From CAZCWX01 sp964502465 (GTDB lineage Bacteria; Desulfobacterota; Binatia; Bin18): a DNA stretch of 9,025 nucleotides. The notes below the pieces were generated by a model. That model was not told the DNA's origin, did no database searches, and saw nothing but the letters and a program-made list of their open reading frames with translations. The stretch spans positions 1 to 9,025 of the forward strand of contig CAZCWX010000123.1 in NCBI GenBank assembly GCA_964502465.1, written 5' to 3'. Both the position numbers and the translations under genes were made by a program. Each line of letters opens with the position of its first letter. Positions within the stretch are counted from its first letter, which is position 1. Of this stretch, positions 1-6,608 are shown piece by piece.

Positions 1-917
1 GCATCAAGAATCGCGGTGAGTCGGGCTTGCGTCTCTTCGGCTCTCTTCCGCTCGGTAATGTCCTCCGCTGTCCCTTCGTAGTACAGGAGAGCGCCGTTCC
101 CATCGCGGACAGCGCGTGCGTTCTCTGCTATCCAAATAATCCTTCCGTCTTTGCGATGGACCTGAGATTCGAATCCTGAGATCGCGTCCTGTTCCTGCAA
201 GAGACGAACGAACTCTGCACGACGGGACGGATTGACATAGAGTTGTGTGCCAATGTCGGTCAGGGCAGTCATCAGTTCTTCGGCAGACTCGTACCCTACA
301 ATACGTGCCAATGCCGGATTGGCACTCAGGTAGTGTCCGGCTGGGGCAGTCTGGAAGATCCCCTCAATCGCATTCTCAAAGATCCCACGATATTTGACTT
401 CGGCTTGCCGCAACGCTTCTTCGGCTTGTTTGCGCGCGGTGACATCACACGAGATACCCATGACCCCCGCGCTTTTCCCGTCTTCGCCAGGGAGGGTAAC
501 CGCAGATAAGTAACAAAAAAAGATCTCGCCGTTTTTCTTCCGATTTGCCACCTCTCCGACAAACTTCCCCTCGGCTGCTATACACGCATTGATGCGGGTG
601 CTCTCCTCTGGATTGACATACACAAGCTCAATGGGCTGCCCGATCACTTCTTCGCGACTATAGCCAAAGGCACGTTCAGCAGCCGGATTAAACCCCATGA
701 TTTTGCGGTTGGCATCGACCGAAATGATAATATCGAGCGCACTATTAATCAGGGTCTCTGCGTACTGCTTGGCTGCCTGTAACGCCTGCTCTGCCCGCTC
801 TCGCTTAGCCTCTGCGGCCTCTAACTCGGCGACGCGGTGGCGCAGCACCTGTATTTCTTCGAGCAGTTGCTCTGTGGACTGTGCATGGTCTTCCATGGAT
901 AACGATGATATCGGCAT
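1..917 (-). CDS. PAS-domain sensor protein, N-terminal part (runs off left edge)
   Basis: I translated this frame directly from the minus strand. It stays open for 305 codons to the window edge, so the C-terminal output domain (histidine kinase, GGDEF or cyclase) is not visible. Residues about 15-52 form a charged, heptad-like coiled coil. The first PAS domain spans about 53-165 (LDIIISVDANRKIMGFNPAA, then GYSREEVIG, ending in the S-box-like DVTARKQAEE). The second spans about 175-292 (FENAIEGIFQTAPAGHYL, then RKDGRIIWIAEN, ending DITERKRAEE). RLTAILD at the edge looks like the start of a third PAS domain. No transmembrane segment is seen before the PAS domains, so this part is probably cytoplasmic. 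Two in-frame ATGs exist, at 917 and 896. Neither has a good Shine-Dalgarno; 917 has an A-rich upstream stretch and is preferred weakly. The ligand and output are unknown. It lies 83 nt downstream of the molybdoenzyme operon on the same strand and might be cotranscribed. Confidence 0.88.
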   Translation of the reverse strand, partial: MPISSLSMEDHAQSTEQLLEEIQVLRHRVAELEAAEAKRERAEQALQAAKQYAETLINSALDIIISVDANRKIMGFNPAAERAFGYSREEVIGQPIELVYVNPEESTRINACIAAEGKFVGEVANRKKNGEIFFCYLSAVTLPGEDGKSAGVMGISCDVTARKQAEEALRQAEVKYRGIFENAIEGIFQTAPAGHYLSANPALARIVGYESAEELMTALTDIGTQLYVNPSRRAEFVRLLQEQDAISGFESQVHRKDGRIIWIAENARAVRDGNGALLYYEGTAEDITERKRAEETQARLTAILD

Positions 918-954
918 ATTTTTCTTATTTTGTAATCACAAGGGTGCAATGTGC

Positions 955-975
955 CCCTAGAACAAGCCTCTAGGG
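955..975. repeat. Perfect 7-bp inverted repeat between the operon end and the PAS gene
   Basis: CCCTAGA (955-961) and TCTAGGG (969-975) are perfect reverse complements around a 7-nt loop. They sit between the stop of the small Cys-rich gene (1001) and the start of the PAS gene (917). No T-run follows on the minus strand, so a classical intrinsic terminator is not supported. It could be a weak terminator, an mRNA-stabilising hairpin, or an operator for the PAS gene. Confidence 0.35.
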
Positions 976-1000
976 CTCCACGAAGTGTTACAGAAGTGTA

Positions 1001-1231
1001 TCATACCACGAGTGGCGGCGCTTCGTAGCACTCCCGCCCAGCCTGGCACCACGCCGCATGGGCCGCCACCCCATCAGGGCCACACCCATCTAATGCCCGC
1101 ACACACCAAAAACGAGTGGTCTCATCGTACTCGGCAGGACCCAAGCGAAACGCGCCCTGCGCACGCAAGAAGCGACATGGCCGGTCAGACACATGTAATG
1201 GAGTCGAGCGCAAACCATCTTTCTTGATCAT
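1001..1231 (-). CDS. Small cysteine-rich protein, unknown function, translationally coupled to the molybdoenzyme operon
   Basis: This is a 76-residue ORF whose ATG overlaps the stop of the FAD-subunit gene as ATGA. AGGAGG lies 10 nt upstream, inside the 3' end of that gene. Both points argue for coupled translation rather than chance. The protein has five cysteines (C19, C43, C50, C62, C68), two tryptophans next to cysteines (W42-C43 and W61-C62) and no signal peptide or membrane segment. The cysteines and H58 could form a zinc or iron-sulfur site, but spacing alone does not show this. I do not recognise the family. Its position last in a molybdenum hydroxylase operon suggests a maturation, cluster-related or regulatory accessory role; that is inference. 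The opposite-strand ORF over the same bases is His/Pro-rich and lacks a Shine-Dalgarno. The main doubt is that the gene is short and could be a chance extension. Confidence 0.6.
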   Translation of the reverse strand: MIKKDGLRSTPLHVSDRPCRFLRAQGAFRLGPAEYDETTRFWCVRALDGCGPDGVAAHAAWCQAGRECYEAPPLVV

Positions 1232-2244
1232 AACGCCAGCACCTCCTCGGTAGGCGGGAGTTGATTGGCCGCTTTGAGCACCGTCCTGCGCACGAGTTCA
1301 GCGAGGAGCGGCACCTTGTAGCCATTGTCAGCAAGCGGGGCGGCGCCCGCGGTTGCGGCCTGTCCAGCGCGCGTTGCAACGTCTTCATTCACCGCGCTGC
1401 CAATCAAGACTTGCTCAGCTGCGACAGAGCGGCACGGGGTCGGCGCAACAGAACCTAAGACAATGCGGGCGTCACGCACCTTCCCATTCTCTCTGTGTAC
1501 CACCGCGGCAGCCTCGACGAGTGGCCAGTCGAATGACTGTCTGTGCTTGAGGTTCATATAGGCGCTGCCTGTTCCCGCTGGCAAACGAGGTACCGTGATC
1601 GTGGTCAACACTTCGTCCCGTCGGAGGACGTGCTCGCGGTGTACATCCTGTTCAGGAGTGAGAAAAAACTCCGAGAGGGGTAAGACCCGCGTTTTCCCGT
1701 CCTTATCCATAAGTTGCAGTGTTGCCCCATAGGCAAGCAGAGGCACCGCGGCAGCCGAGGGATGCACGCTCGCGCAGACGTCGTGCGCAAAAATCGCATG
1801 ATAGCGATTTTCTCCCTCCTGGGCGAAACAACGCGACCCACCTCGCTTCCGGCACAGGTAGTCTTCCTGGCGGAAATACCAGCACCGTGGCCGCTGACAG
1901 AGGTTTCCGCCAATGGTTGCCATGCTGCGGATCTGGGGGGTTGCGGCGCCGAACGCGACCTGTGTGAGAGCTGGCCAGCGTTGCCGTACCTCTGCCTGCT
2001 TGGCTATCTGCGCAAAGGTCGTCAGCGCACCAACCTGGAGGGCACCGCTCTCGGTATCGATCGTGACCGTACGTAACTCTGCAATCTGGCTTATATCAAC
2101 GATCAGTGTCGGAGAGACAATATGCTCTTTGAGCAGATCGAGCAGATCCACACCACCGGCCTTGAGTAGAGCGTCTGGATGCTGCGCCAGAGCCGCAGCG
2201 GCGGCAGCAGGGGTCTGAGGTTGCATATATGCAAAGCGATGCAT
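1228..2244 (-). CDS. Molybdenum hydroxylase FAD-binding subunit with extra [4Fe-4S] loop (PaoB/YagS-like)
   Basis: This 338-residue protein is the medium subunit of a xanthine dehydrogenase-family enzyme, passing electrons from the iron-sulfur subunit to FAD. The FAD-pyrophosphate motifs are visible as KAGGVDLLDLL (about 28-38) and ATIGGNLCQR (109-118). The CO-dehydrogenase-flavoprotein C-terminal domain follows from about residue 230. After the second FAD motif is a cysteine-bearing loop with C121, C131, C139 and C157 (C116 is also nearby). It resembles the loop of E. coli PaoB, which binds a [4Fe-4S] cluster; ordinary subunit M proteins lack it. The protein has no signal peptide and would be co-exported with the Tat-bearing partner (inference). 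An AGGAAGGAG Shine-Dalgarno 5 nt upstream fixes the start at 2244 rather than the later Met7. The gene begins 23 nt after the large-subunit gene. A 4-hydroxybenzoyl-CoA reductase beta subunit also has an extra cluster loop, but the CWYFR-type sequence fits the PaoB group better. Confidence 0.92.
   Translation of the reverse strand: MHRFAYMQPQTPAAAAAALAQHPDALLKAGGVDLLDLLKEHIVSPTLIVDISQIAELRTVTIDTESGALQVGALTTFAQIAKQAEVRQRWPALTQVAFGAATPQIRSMATIGGNLCQRPRCWYFRQEDYLCRKRGGSRCFAQEGENRYHAIFAHDVCASVHPSAAAVPLLAYGATLQLMDKDGKTRVLPLSEFFLTPEQDVHREHVLRRDEVLTTITVPRLPAGTGSAYMNLKHRQSFDWPLVEAAAVVHRENGKVRDARIVLGSVAPTPCRSVAAEQVLIGSAVNEDVATRAGQAATAGAAPLADNGYKVPLLAELVRRTVLKAANQLPPTEEVLAL
1242..1247 (-). promoter_or_regulatory. 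Shine-Dalgarno for the small Cys-rich gene
   Basis: AGGAGG on the minus strand lies 10 nt before the ATG at 1231, within the last codons of the FAD-subunit gene. Those bases also encode Glu-Glu-Val there, so the match could be partly fortuitous. Together with the ATGA overlap it supports the small gene as translated. Confidence 0.5.
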
Positions 2245-2249
2245 ACCCG

Positions 2250-2258
2250 CTCCTTCCT
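2250..2258 (-). promoter_or_regulatory. Shine-Dalgarno for the FAD subunit
   Basis: AGGAAGGAG on the minus strand lies 5 nt before the ATG at 2244, in the short gap after the large-subunit stop codon. It decides the start against the alternative in-frame ATG six codons further in. Confidence 0.7.
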
Positions 2259-2267
2259 GTGTCCAGA

Positions 2268-4631
2268 TTATGCGCGCGTGCGCTGGTCACGCGTGGCCAA
2301 GGCTGCCAGCACGCGGTCTGGCGTGATCGGCAGCTCAGTAATCCATACCCCAGTGGCATTGTAGATGGCATTGACCACCGCAGCGATGGTTGCCACTTTC
2401 GCCGGCTCCCCTAAGTTGCGCGCGTCGGTGTTGGTCTGACCATGATAGACATTCAGAAAAATAGTATCGATGATCGGCATTTCTTGGGAGCCAGCCAGCT
2501 TATAGAACAAAAAGTCCGGGTTCAACATGCGGCCTTCGATCTCGTCCATGACGCGTTCCTCGAATAGGCCAAAGCTCAAGGCATTGATGATTCCACCCTC
2601 GAGCTGGCTTTCGGCAAGCAGCGGATTAAACACACGTCCACAATCCTGTACCGCGACGATTTTCTCGATCGTGACCCGCCCAATCCGCTCGTCCACCGAC
2701 ACCTCGGCGAACTGCACCCCGGCCATGAGATCCTGTCCCATCGATAAAAAGGGGAACGCCACGGCTGGGCCACTGTAATCATCAGGCCGTTCGCCAATTG
2801 CCGCGGTTTTACCGCCTGGTAACAAGGCACACACCTGTTTCCATGCAAGTTCTTGCCCGGACTGTGCAACCACCCGACCGCCGGGCTGTAACGTCAGCGT
2901 TTCTGCCGCCACTCCCAGTTTACGCGCGGCGTGGCGCAGTAACGTCTGTTTCACCCGATACGCGGCCTGTCGGGCTGGTGGCGTCACCGTGGTGGTGAGT
3001 TTACTCCCGCCAGGAGCGGGCGAGTACGGATAGTCAGAGTTGGCCAGCCGTACCTCGATTTGCTGGACGTCGAGTCCCAGTTCTTCAGCAATGGCCTGGG
3101 CGATGACCGTCCCTTCACCACCCCCAGGAGCTGAGGTGCTGGTCAGCGCAATCACACTCCCGTCTTTGTTGACCTGGATCTCTACCTGTGCGCCGGGGTT
3201 ATACACGCTATACCACACACTGTTCGCGACGCCGATGCCACGCTTCACCGGTCCAGCCGCAGCGCCTGCCAGCGGGTTGCGGCGTTCTTTCCAGCCGATG
3301 TGTTCGGCGCCCAGGCGCAACTCGTCAGCCCGCCACGGCGTCCGAGCACAACTGTTACGCAGACGGAACTCGACCGGATCTTGCCCCAATCGCTCGCAGA
3401 GCATGTCAATGGCGACCTCTAGCGCAAAGGCACCCTGCGGGTGTCCAGGCGCGCGAAAAGCACAGCCAGGCCCCGTATTCATCAGGACATCGTAGTCGGC
3501 CGCACGCACGTTGGCACAATCATATATGCTGAAAAATGGTCCGGACGCGCCAGCACCAAAGCCAGCTCCAGCAGAGCCGTGATTCACCAGATCAACGGCA
3601 GTAAGCACACCGTCGCGGGTGCCAGCGAGCTGCACGCGCATCTGGTTGAGCGGTCGGTTCCCACCGACCAGATGCTCGTCCTTGCGTGAGAGCGCGATTT
3701 TCACTGGCCGCCCGGTCTTTCGTGCCAGATGCACCGCGATCGCCGTATACGGCAAGCTCGAGGCTTTCGTGCCGAAGTGGCCGCCAATGAACTGGTTCGT
3801 GACCCGTACGTGCGAATGGGGCAGGCCAAAGTGATCGGCGAGTTCTTCACGCGCACCGGTCACCGATTTGGCGCCGCAGTAGACAACCAAACGATCATGC
3901 CGCTCCCAATACGCGAGAGCCGCATGGGTTTCGAGACAGCTATGGGTTTGGACCGGTGTGAAAAATTCTTGCTCAACCGTGGCGTCGGCCTCTTTCGCCG
4001 CTTGTTCCACATCTCCACGATTCTTCCCGAAGAGCGAGCGCGCAGCTGGACCAAAAACGTTCCCCTGTTGGGGTGGACCGTCTGCAGCCCAGGCAAATGC
4101 CGCACGTAAGATTCCTGTGGGAGCTTTGACGTTGCCGCCTCCACTAGGCGAGGCACCAGGCATGACCACCGGAGCGTCATCGCGCATTGCCTGTGCGAGG
4201 GTGACCACAAAGGGGCCAGGCTCGTAGTCGATGCGAATAGCCCGGACCGCATCCTCGGCTTGCTCTGGCGTATCGGCAGCGACCGCAGCAGCTTCGTGCC
4301 CTTGGAACCGCACCTGTGAACGGTCGAGGACATAGACAGCGCGCACGCCCGGCATCTTTTCTGCAGCCGAGGTGTCCACCGCACGAATACGTGCGGCCGC
4401 ATAGGGCGACCGCGCAATCGCCCCGTAGAGCATCCCAGGCAGCTTGAGGTCGCGTGTGAACTTCGCCGTGCCCGTGACCTTCTCACGCGCTTCGATGCGT
4501 GGGGCCGGTTTGCCAACGACGCGCAGAACACTCGTCGCATCCCATGGCGGTGGCTCATCATCCGGAATCGTGCGTGTGACCATGCTGAGCTGATCGTCAT
4601 AACCAATTTTGAGTTCGACTTCGCGTGCCAT
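2268..4631 (-). CDS. Molybdenum hydroxylase large subunit, molybdopterin-binding (PaoC-like aldehyde oxidoreductase)
   Basis: This 787-residue catalytic subunit of the xanthine oxidase family hydroxylates an aldehyde or N-heterocycle at a molybdenum centre, with water as the oxygen source. The a/b hammerhead domain starts near residue 48 (REKVTGTAKFTRDLKLPGML). The cofactor-binding domains carry FIGGHFGTKA (281-290), matching the family GGGFGxK motif, and CAFRAPGHPQGAF (390-402), whose Arg393 aligns with the substrate-side arginine of the family. APGGGEGT (501-508) follows. NLGEPAK (739-745) contains Glu742, in the position of the catalytic base. There is no signal peptide, so export would be by hitch-hiking on the Tat subunit. 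The start lies 3 nt after the small-subunit stop, with a GGTGAGGGGG stretch as ribosome site. Residues about 155-200 look like a variable insertion. The substrate cannot be read from sequence; an aldehyde is the best guess from the subunit set. The gene lies between the iron-sulfur and FAD genes, unlike paoABC order. Confidence 0.95.
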   Translation of the reverse strand: MAREVELKIGYDDQLSMVTRTIPDDEPPPWDATSVLRVVGKPAPRIEAREKVTGTAKFTRDLKLPGMLYGAIARSPYAAARIRAVDTSAAEKMPGVRAVYVLDRSQVRFQGHEAAAVAADTPEQAEDAVRAIRIDYEPGPFVVTLAQAMRDDAPVVMPGASPSGGGNVKAPTGILRAAFAWAADGPPQQGNVFGPAARSLFGKNRGDVEQAAKEADATVEQEFFTPVQTHSCLETHAALAYWERHDRLVVYCGAKSVTGAREELADHFGLPHSHVRVTNQFIGGHFGTKASSLPYTAIAVHLARKTGRPVKIALSRKDEHLVGGNRPLNQMRVQLAGTRDGVLTAVDLVNHGSAGAGFGAGASGPFFSIYDCANVRAADYDVLMNTGPGCAFRAPGHPQGAFALEVAIDMLCERLGQDPVEFRLRNSCARTPWRADELRLGAEHIGWKERRNPLAGAAAGPVKRGIGVANSVWYSVYNPGAQVEIQVNKDGSVIALTSTSAPGGGEGTVIAQAIAEELGLDVQQIEVRLANSDYPYSPAPGGSKLTTTVTPPARQAAYRVKQTLLRHAARKLGVAAETLTLQPGGRVVAQSGQELAWKQVCALLPGGKTAAIGERPDDYSGPAVAFPFLSMGQDLMAGVQFAEVSVDERIGRVTIEKIVAVQDCGRVFNPLLAESQLEGGIINALSFGLFEERVMDEIEGRMLNPDFLFYKLAGSQEMPIIDTIFLNVYHGQTNTDARNLGEPAKVATIAAVVNAIYNATGVWITELPITPDRVLAALATRDQRTRA

Positions 4632-4634
4632 GGA

Positions 4635-5306
4635 TTACCCCCTCACCAGGTTCGGGTCTTGACCAGAAGCGGCAAGGACCGCGGCAAAAACGTGTGGGTA
4701 GGTCCCGCAGCGACACACGTTTCCACTGACCGCGGCTTTGATTTCCCCCAGACTGGGCTTGGAGTTGCGGTGAAGCAGAGCGCGACAACTCATCAACATC
4801 CCAGGGGTACAATACCCACACTGTAGCGCATCGTGCGTAACGAACGCTTCCTGTAGTGGGTCGAGTTGACCATCCTTTTTCGCCAGTCCCTCGACTGTGC
4901 GAATCGCTTTTCCCTGCGCGGTTACCGCCAGAACCATACAGGAGACAACGGGTTCGTTGTCAAGCAGCACAGTACAGCCGCCACAGGCGCCACGGTCGCA
5001 AATCAACTTCGTCCCGGTGAGATCGAGATGATCACGCAAGGCACTGGCCAGGGTGACACGCGGCTCCACACGCAACGTGTAGGTCTGCTCATTGATCTGC
5101 AGCGTGATCGGCACGACATCAGGACCAATGATAGGCTCAGCAGGGTTGCTCTCGTCCGCAGTCGCCACCGGCAGTCGCAGACGGACTGCGGCAAGGCTCG
5201 CGGCACTCACGCCGGTCCCTTTCAAAAACGACCGACGCGTGAGGCCAGACTGAGGATGGGAGTTTTGTGTGTTCTGCTCTACAGGCTCGGTTCCCCTCTT
5301 TGGCAT
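4635..5306 (-). CDS. Molybdenum hydroxylase [2Fe-2S] subunit with Tat signal (PaoA/YagT-like)
   Basis: This 223-residue small subunit carries two [2Fe-2S] clusters between the molybdenum site and FAD. The twin-arginine motif LTRRSFLKG (22-30) precedes a short hydrophobic stretch (GTGVSAASLAAV), so the complex is predicted to be exported folded to the periplasm. The hydrophobic stretch is interrupted by R42 and R44, making the cleavage site unclear. The plant-type ferredoxin cluster is held by C103, C108, C111 and C123 (CDRGACGGC). The second cluster uses C163, C166, C198 and C200 (QCGYCTPGM and NVCRCGTYPH). The CRCGTY variant and the Tat signal both resemble PaoA rather than cytosolic xanthine dehydrogenase. 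A strong Shine-Dalgarno just upstream supports the start. It is the first gene of the operon. No MocA- or XdhC/PaoD-like insertion factor is present in the window. Confidence 0.95.
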   Translation of the reverse strand: MPKRGTEPVEQNTQNSHPQSGLTRRSFLKGTGVSAASLAAVRLRLPVATADESNPAEPIIGPDVVPITLQINEQTYTLRVEPRVTLASALRDHLDLTGTKLICDRGACGGCTVLLDNEPVVSCMVLAVTAQGKAIRTVEGLAKKDGQLDPLQEAFVTHDALQCGYCTPGMLMSCRALLHRNSKPSLGEIKAAVSGNVCRCGTYPHVFAAVLAASGQDPNLVRG

Positions 5307-5312
5307 ACCAGC

Positions 5313-5319
5313 TCCTCCT
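5313..5319 (-). promoter_or_regulatory. Shine-Dalgarno for the first operon gene
   Basis: AGGAGGA on the minus strand lies 6 nt before the ATG at 5306. It is the strongest ribosome-binding site of the operon and fixes the start that includes the full Tat signal. Confidence 0.75.
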
Positions 5320-5395
5320 GGAGGGTCACAACAAAAGCGTGGACATGCATAGAAACGCTACCCGTCCAGACGTTGGTAGAGGTCTGACGCTCAGT

Positions 5396-5425
5396 ACTAT
5401 ATGCTCCATTTCAGCACCAACGCAA
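5396..5425 (-). promoter_or_regulatory. Candidate sigma-70-type promoter for the molybdoenzyme operon
   Basis: On the minus strand TTGCGT (5425-5420) and TATAGT (5401-5396) are separated by 18 nt. The -10 matches consensus at five of six positions, the -35 at three. It would start transcription near 5389, giving a leader of about 80 nt. This is a by-eye match only; the region is shared with the divergently oriented gene at 5545. Confidence 0.33.
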
Positions 5426-5544
5426 GCGAGGGGGAATCGACCAACTCGGACCAGGGAAAAGAAACACCGACACGATACGGGCTCTCCACGTCATCGTTCA
5501 ACAGCAGAGCAGCAACCGCGACTCAAGAGTGAAAGGGAAAAGCT

Positions 5545-6375
5545 ATGACAGGTGAAGATGTAAAAAAAGAGGGTGGACCAGAGTTTCACGAGCAAAGCCG
5601 GCATTTTGAAGAACAACTCCTCGGCGCAAAAGACGGCATCCTGCGCTTATGGGAGCGGAACCGCCATCTGCAAGAACGACTGGGGCAGGTAGAAAAACGT
5701 CTGCAATGGTTCACCTGGCTGCTGGCCGCTCTGTTCGTCAGTGGGGTGGGAGCCATTGTTTTTCTTGTCATGAGCTACATCGTCCCATTACGAGACCACA
5801 CAGGCGAATTGCAAACACAGACAATCGCTCTGCAAAACAGCCTCCAGACACTGAACCAGACACTTGACCAGACAAAACAGACCGCAGCAGAACCGAGAGG
5901 TCTGACGAAAGCCGAAGTGGTTGAAACCCTCAAAGAGCTTACCCCAGAGATGCTCACCATGGCATTCTCAAACGCGGTTCACGTCAATGCCGCCGGCCAG
6001 GTTGGTGTTGGCACAGCGACCCCAGAGGCCCCCCTGCATGTTATTGGTAATCTGTTGGGTGCGGCAAAGGGTTCGACCAACGAAGCGTTGCGCATTGTGG
6101 TCGGGCAATTAGACCCCAAAACAACACGCTGGCGGCAATACACCGAAGGGGGGATCTCCGTAGATATTGACACCTCGAGTGCCGGGTTTTCCTCTACCCC
6201 ATTATATTTCACGAGCCTTGGTGGGCATACCAATAATTGGTTGGCCCAGGGTGTTACCAGCATTTACCAACCGACTGAGCGGGGGTTTCGGGTGCACATC
6301 AGCTACCCTGAACTGACCGTGGCAAAAGCGAAAGAGTGGGGATGGTATGTGAGTTGGATCGCGGTGGGGAAGTGA
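5545..6375 (+). CDS. Membrane-anchored coiled-coil protein with tail-fibre-like motif and H-lectin-like C-terminus
   Basis: I do not recognise this 276-residue protein as a named gene. Residues 14-54 are charged and helical, probably coiled coil. Residues 56-80 (starting WFTWLLAALFVSGVGAIVFL) form a single transmembrane segment. A polar Gln/Leu/Thr-rich helix with heptad spacing follows (83-115). NAAGQVGVGTATPEAPLHV (148-166) resembles the VGIGTxxPxxxLHV motif common in phage tail fibres and trimeric surface proteins. The last 80 residues (GGISVDIDTSSAGFSSTPLY, then ending GWYVSWIAVGK) look beta-rich, and the GF-x-V and SWIA-x-G pattern resembles the sugar-binding H-type lectin fold. Topology is probably N-in, C-out, displaying a stalk and head in the periplasm or at the surface. 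AAGGGAAAAGCT before the ATG is a fair ribosome site. The gene diverges from the molybdoenzyme operon and is followed by 233 nt without a gene. Coding is confident; the role is unknown. Confidence 0.82.
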   Translation: MTGEDVKKEGGPEFHEQSRHFEEQLLGAKDGILRLWERNRHLQERLGQVEKRLQWFTWLLAALFVSGVGAIVFLVMSYIVPLRDHTGELQTQTIALQNSLQTLNQTLDQTKQTAAEPRGLTKAEVVETLKELTPEMLTMAFSNAVHVNAAGQVGVGTATPEAPLHVIGNLLGAAKGSTNEALRIVVGQLDPKTTRWRQYTEGGISVDIDTSSAGFSSTPLYFTSLGGHTNNWLAQGVTSIYQPTERGFRVHISYPELTVAKAKEWGWYVSWIAVGK

Positions 6376-6417
6376 GATGAGCAAATTTCCCATCCAGTAA
6401 AGGGGAGCAAGAGTCAC

Positions 6418-6448
6418 CCTTCGACAAGCCTGGCCTGAGACTTGAAGG
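6418..6448 (+). repeat. Imperfect hairpin downstream of the membrane-anchored protein gene
   Basis: CCTT-CGA-CAAG (6418-6428) pairs with CTTGAAGG (6441-6448): 8 bp with a 3-nt bulge and a 12-nt loop, 42 nt after the stop at 6375. There is no T-run, so terminator function is weakly supported. The rest of the gap up to 6608 shows nothing else convincing. Confidence 0.25.
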
Positions 6449-6597
6449 AAGATCGCTACTTGCCAATAGTGAAAGGAGACGGCACCTCCTACTGAGTCAA
6501 GAAAGTGGAGCAGAACAAAATGCGTTTCCTCTTGCTCCTGTTTCTCGCAAAGAGTACAGAGAGAAGAAGGATCGGCTCAGAATCATGACACAGGTAC

Positions 6598-6602
6598 GGA
6601 GG
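6598..6602 (+). promoter_or_regulatory. Shine-Dalgarno deciding the DoxX-family start
   Basis: GGAGG lies 6 nt before the ATG at 6609 and inside the longer open frame that begins at 6585. The upstream ATG has no comparable site, so the shorter protein is favoured. Confidence 0.7.
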
Positions 6603-6608
6603 TGCACT

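Noticed and set aside
697..960. Plus-strand ORF of 87 codons opposite the PAS gene
   Set aside because: Its Ser/Ala/Cys-rich translation is a shadow of the PAS coding frame, which has clear domain motifs.
985..1227. Plus-strand ORF of 80 codons opposite the small Cys-rich gene
   Set aside because: It is His/Pro/Thr-rich with no Shine-Dalgarno, consistent with being the antisense of the better supported minus-strand frame.
3860..4606. Long 248-codon minus-strand ORF inside the large-subunit gene
   Set aside because: It is an alternative frame of the molybdopterin subunit, Arg/Ser-rich with no recognisable motif, while the main frame has all the catalytic signatures.
4866..5387. Plus-strand ORF of 173 codons opposite the Tat/2Fe-2S subunit
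   Set aside because: It is antisense to a fully recognisable ferredoxin-domain gene and has no family resemblance.
5267..5548. Plus-strand ORF of 93 codons spanning the divergent intergenic region
   Set aside because: It overlaps the Tat-signal end of the small-subunit gene and the next gene's start, is low complexity and has no ribosome site.
6415..6450. CCCTTCGACAAG stretch resembling the start of common dispersed intergenic repeats in proteobacteria
   Set aside because: There is only one copy in the window and the second half diverges, so a repeat family cannot be supported without the rest of the genome.
6520..6588. 22-codon ORF (starting MRFLLLLFLAKS) just upstream of the DoxX gene, possibly a leader peptide
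   Set aside because: It is very short, with only a weak, distant GTGGAG; the overlap is with the disfavoured upstream ATG at 6585 rather than the likely DoxX start.
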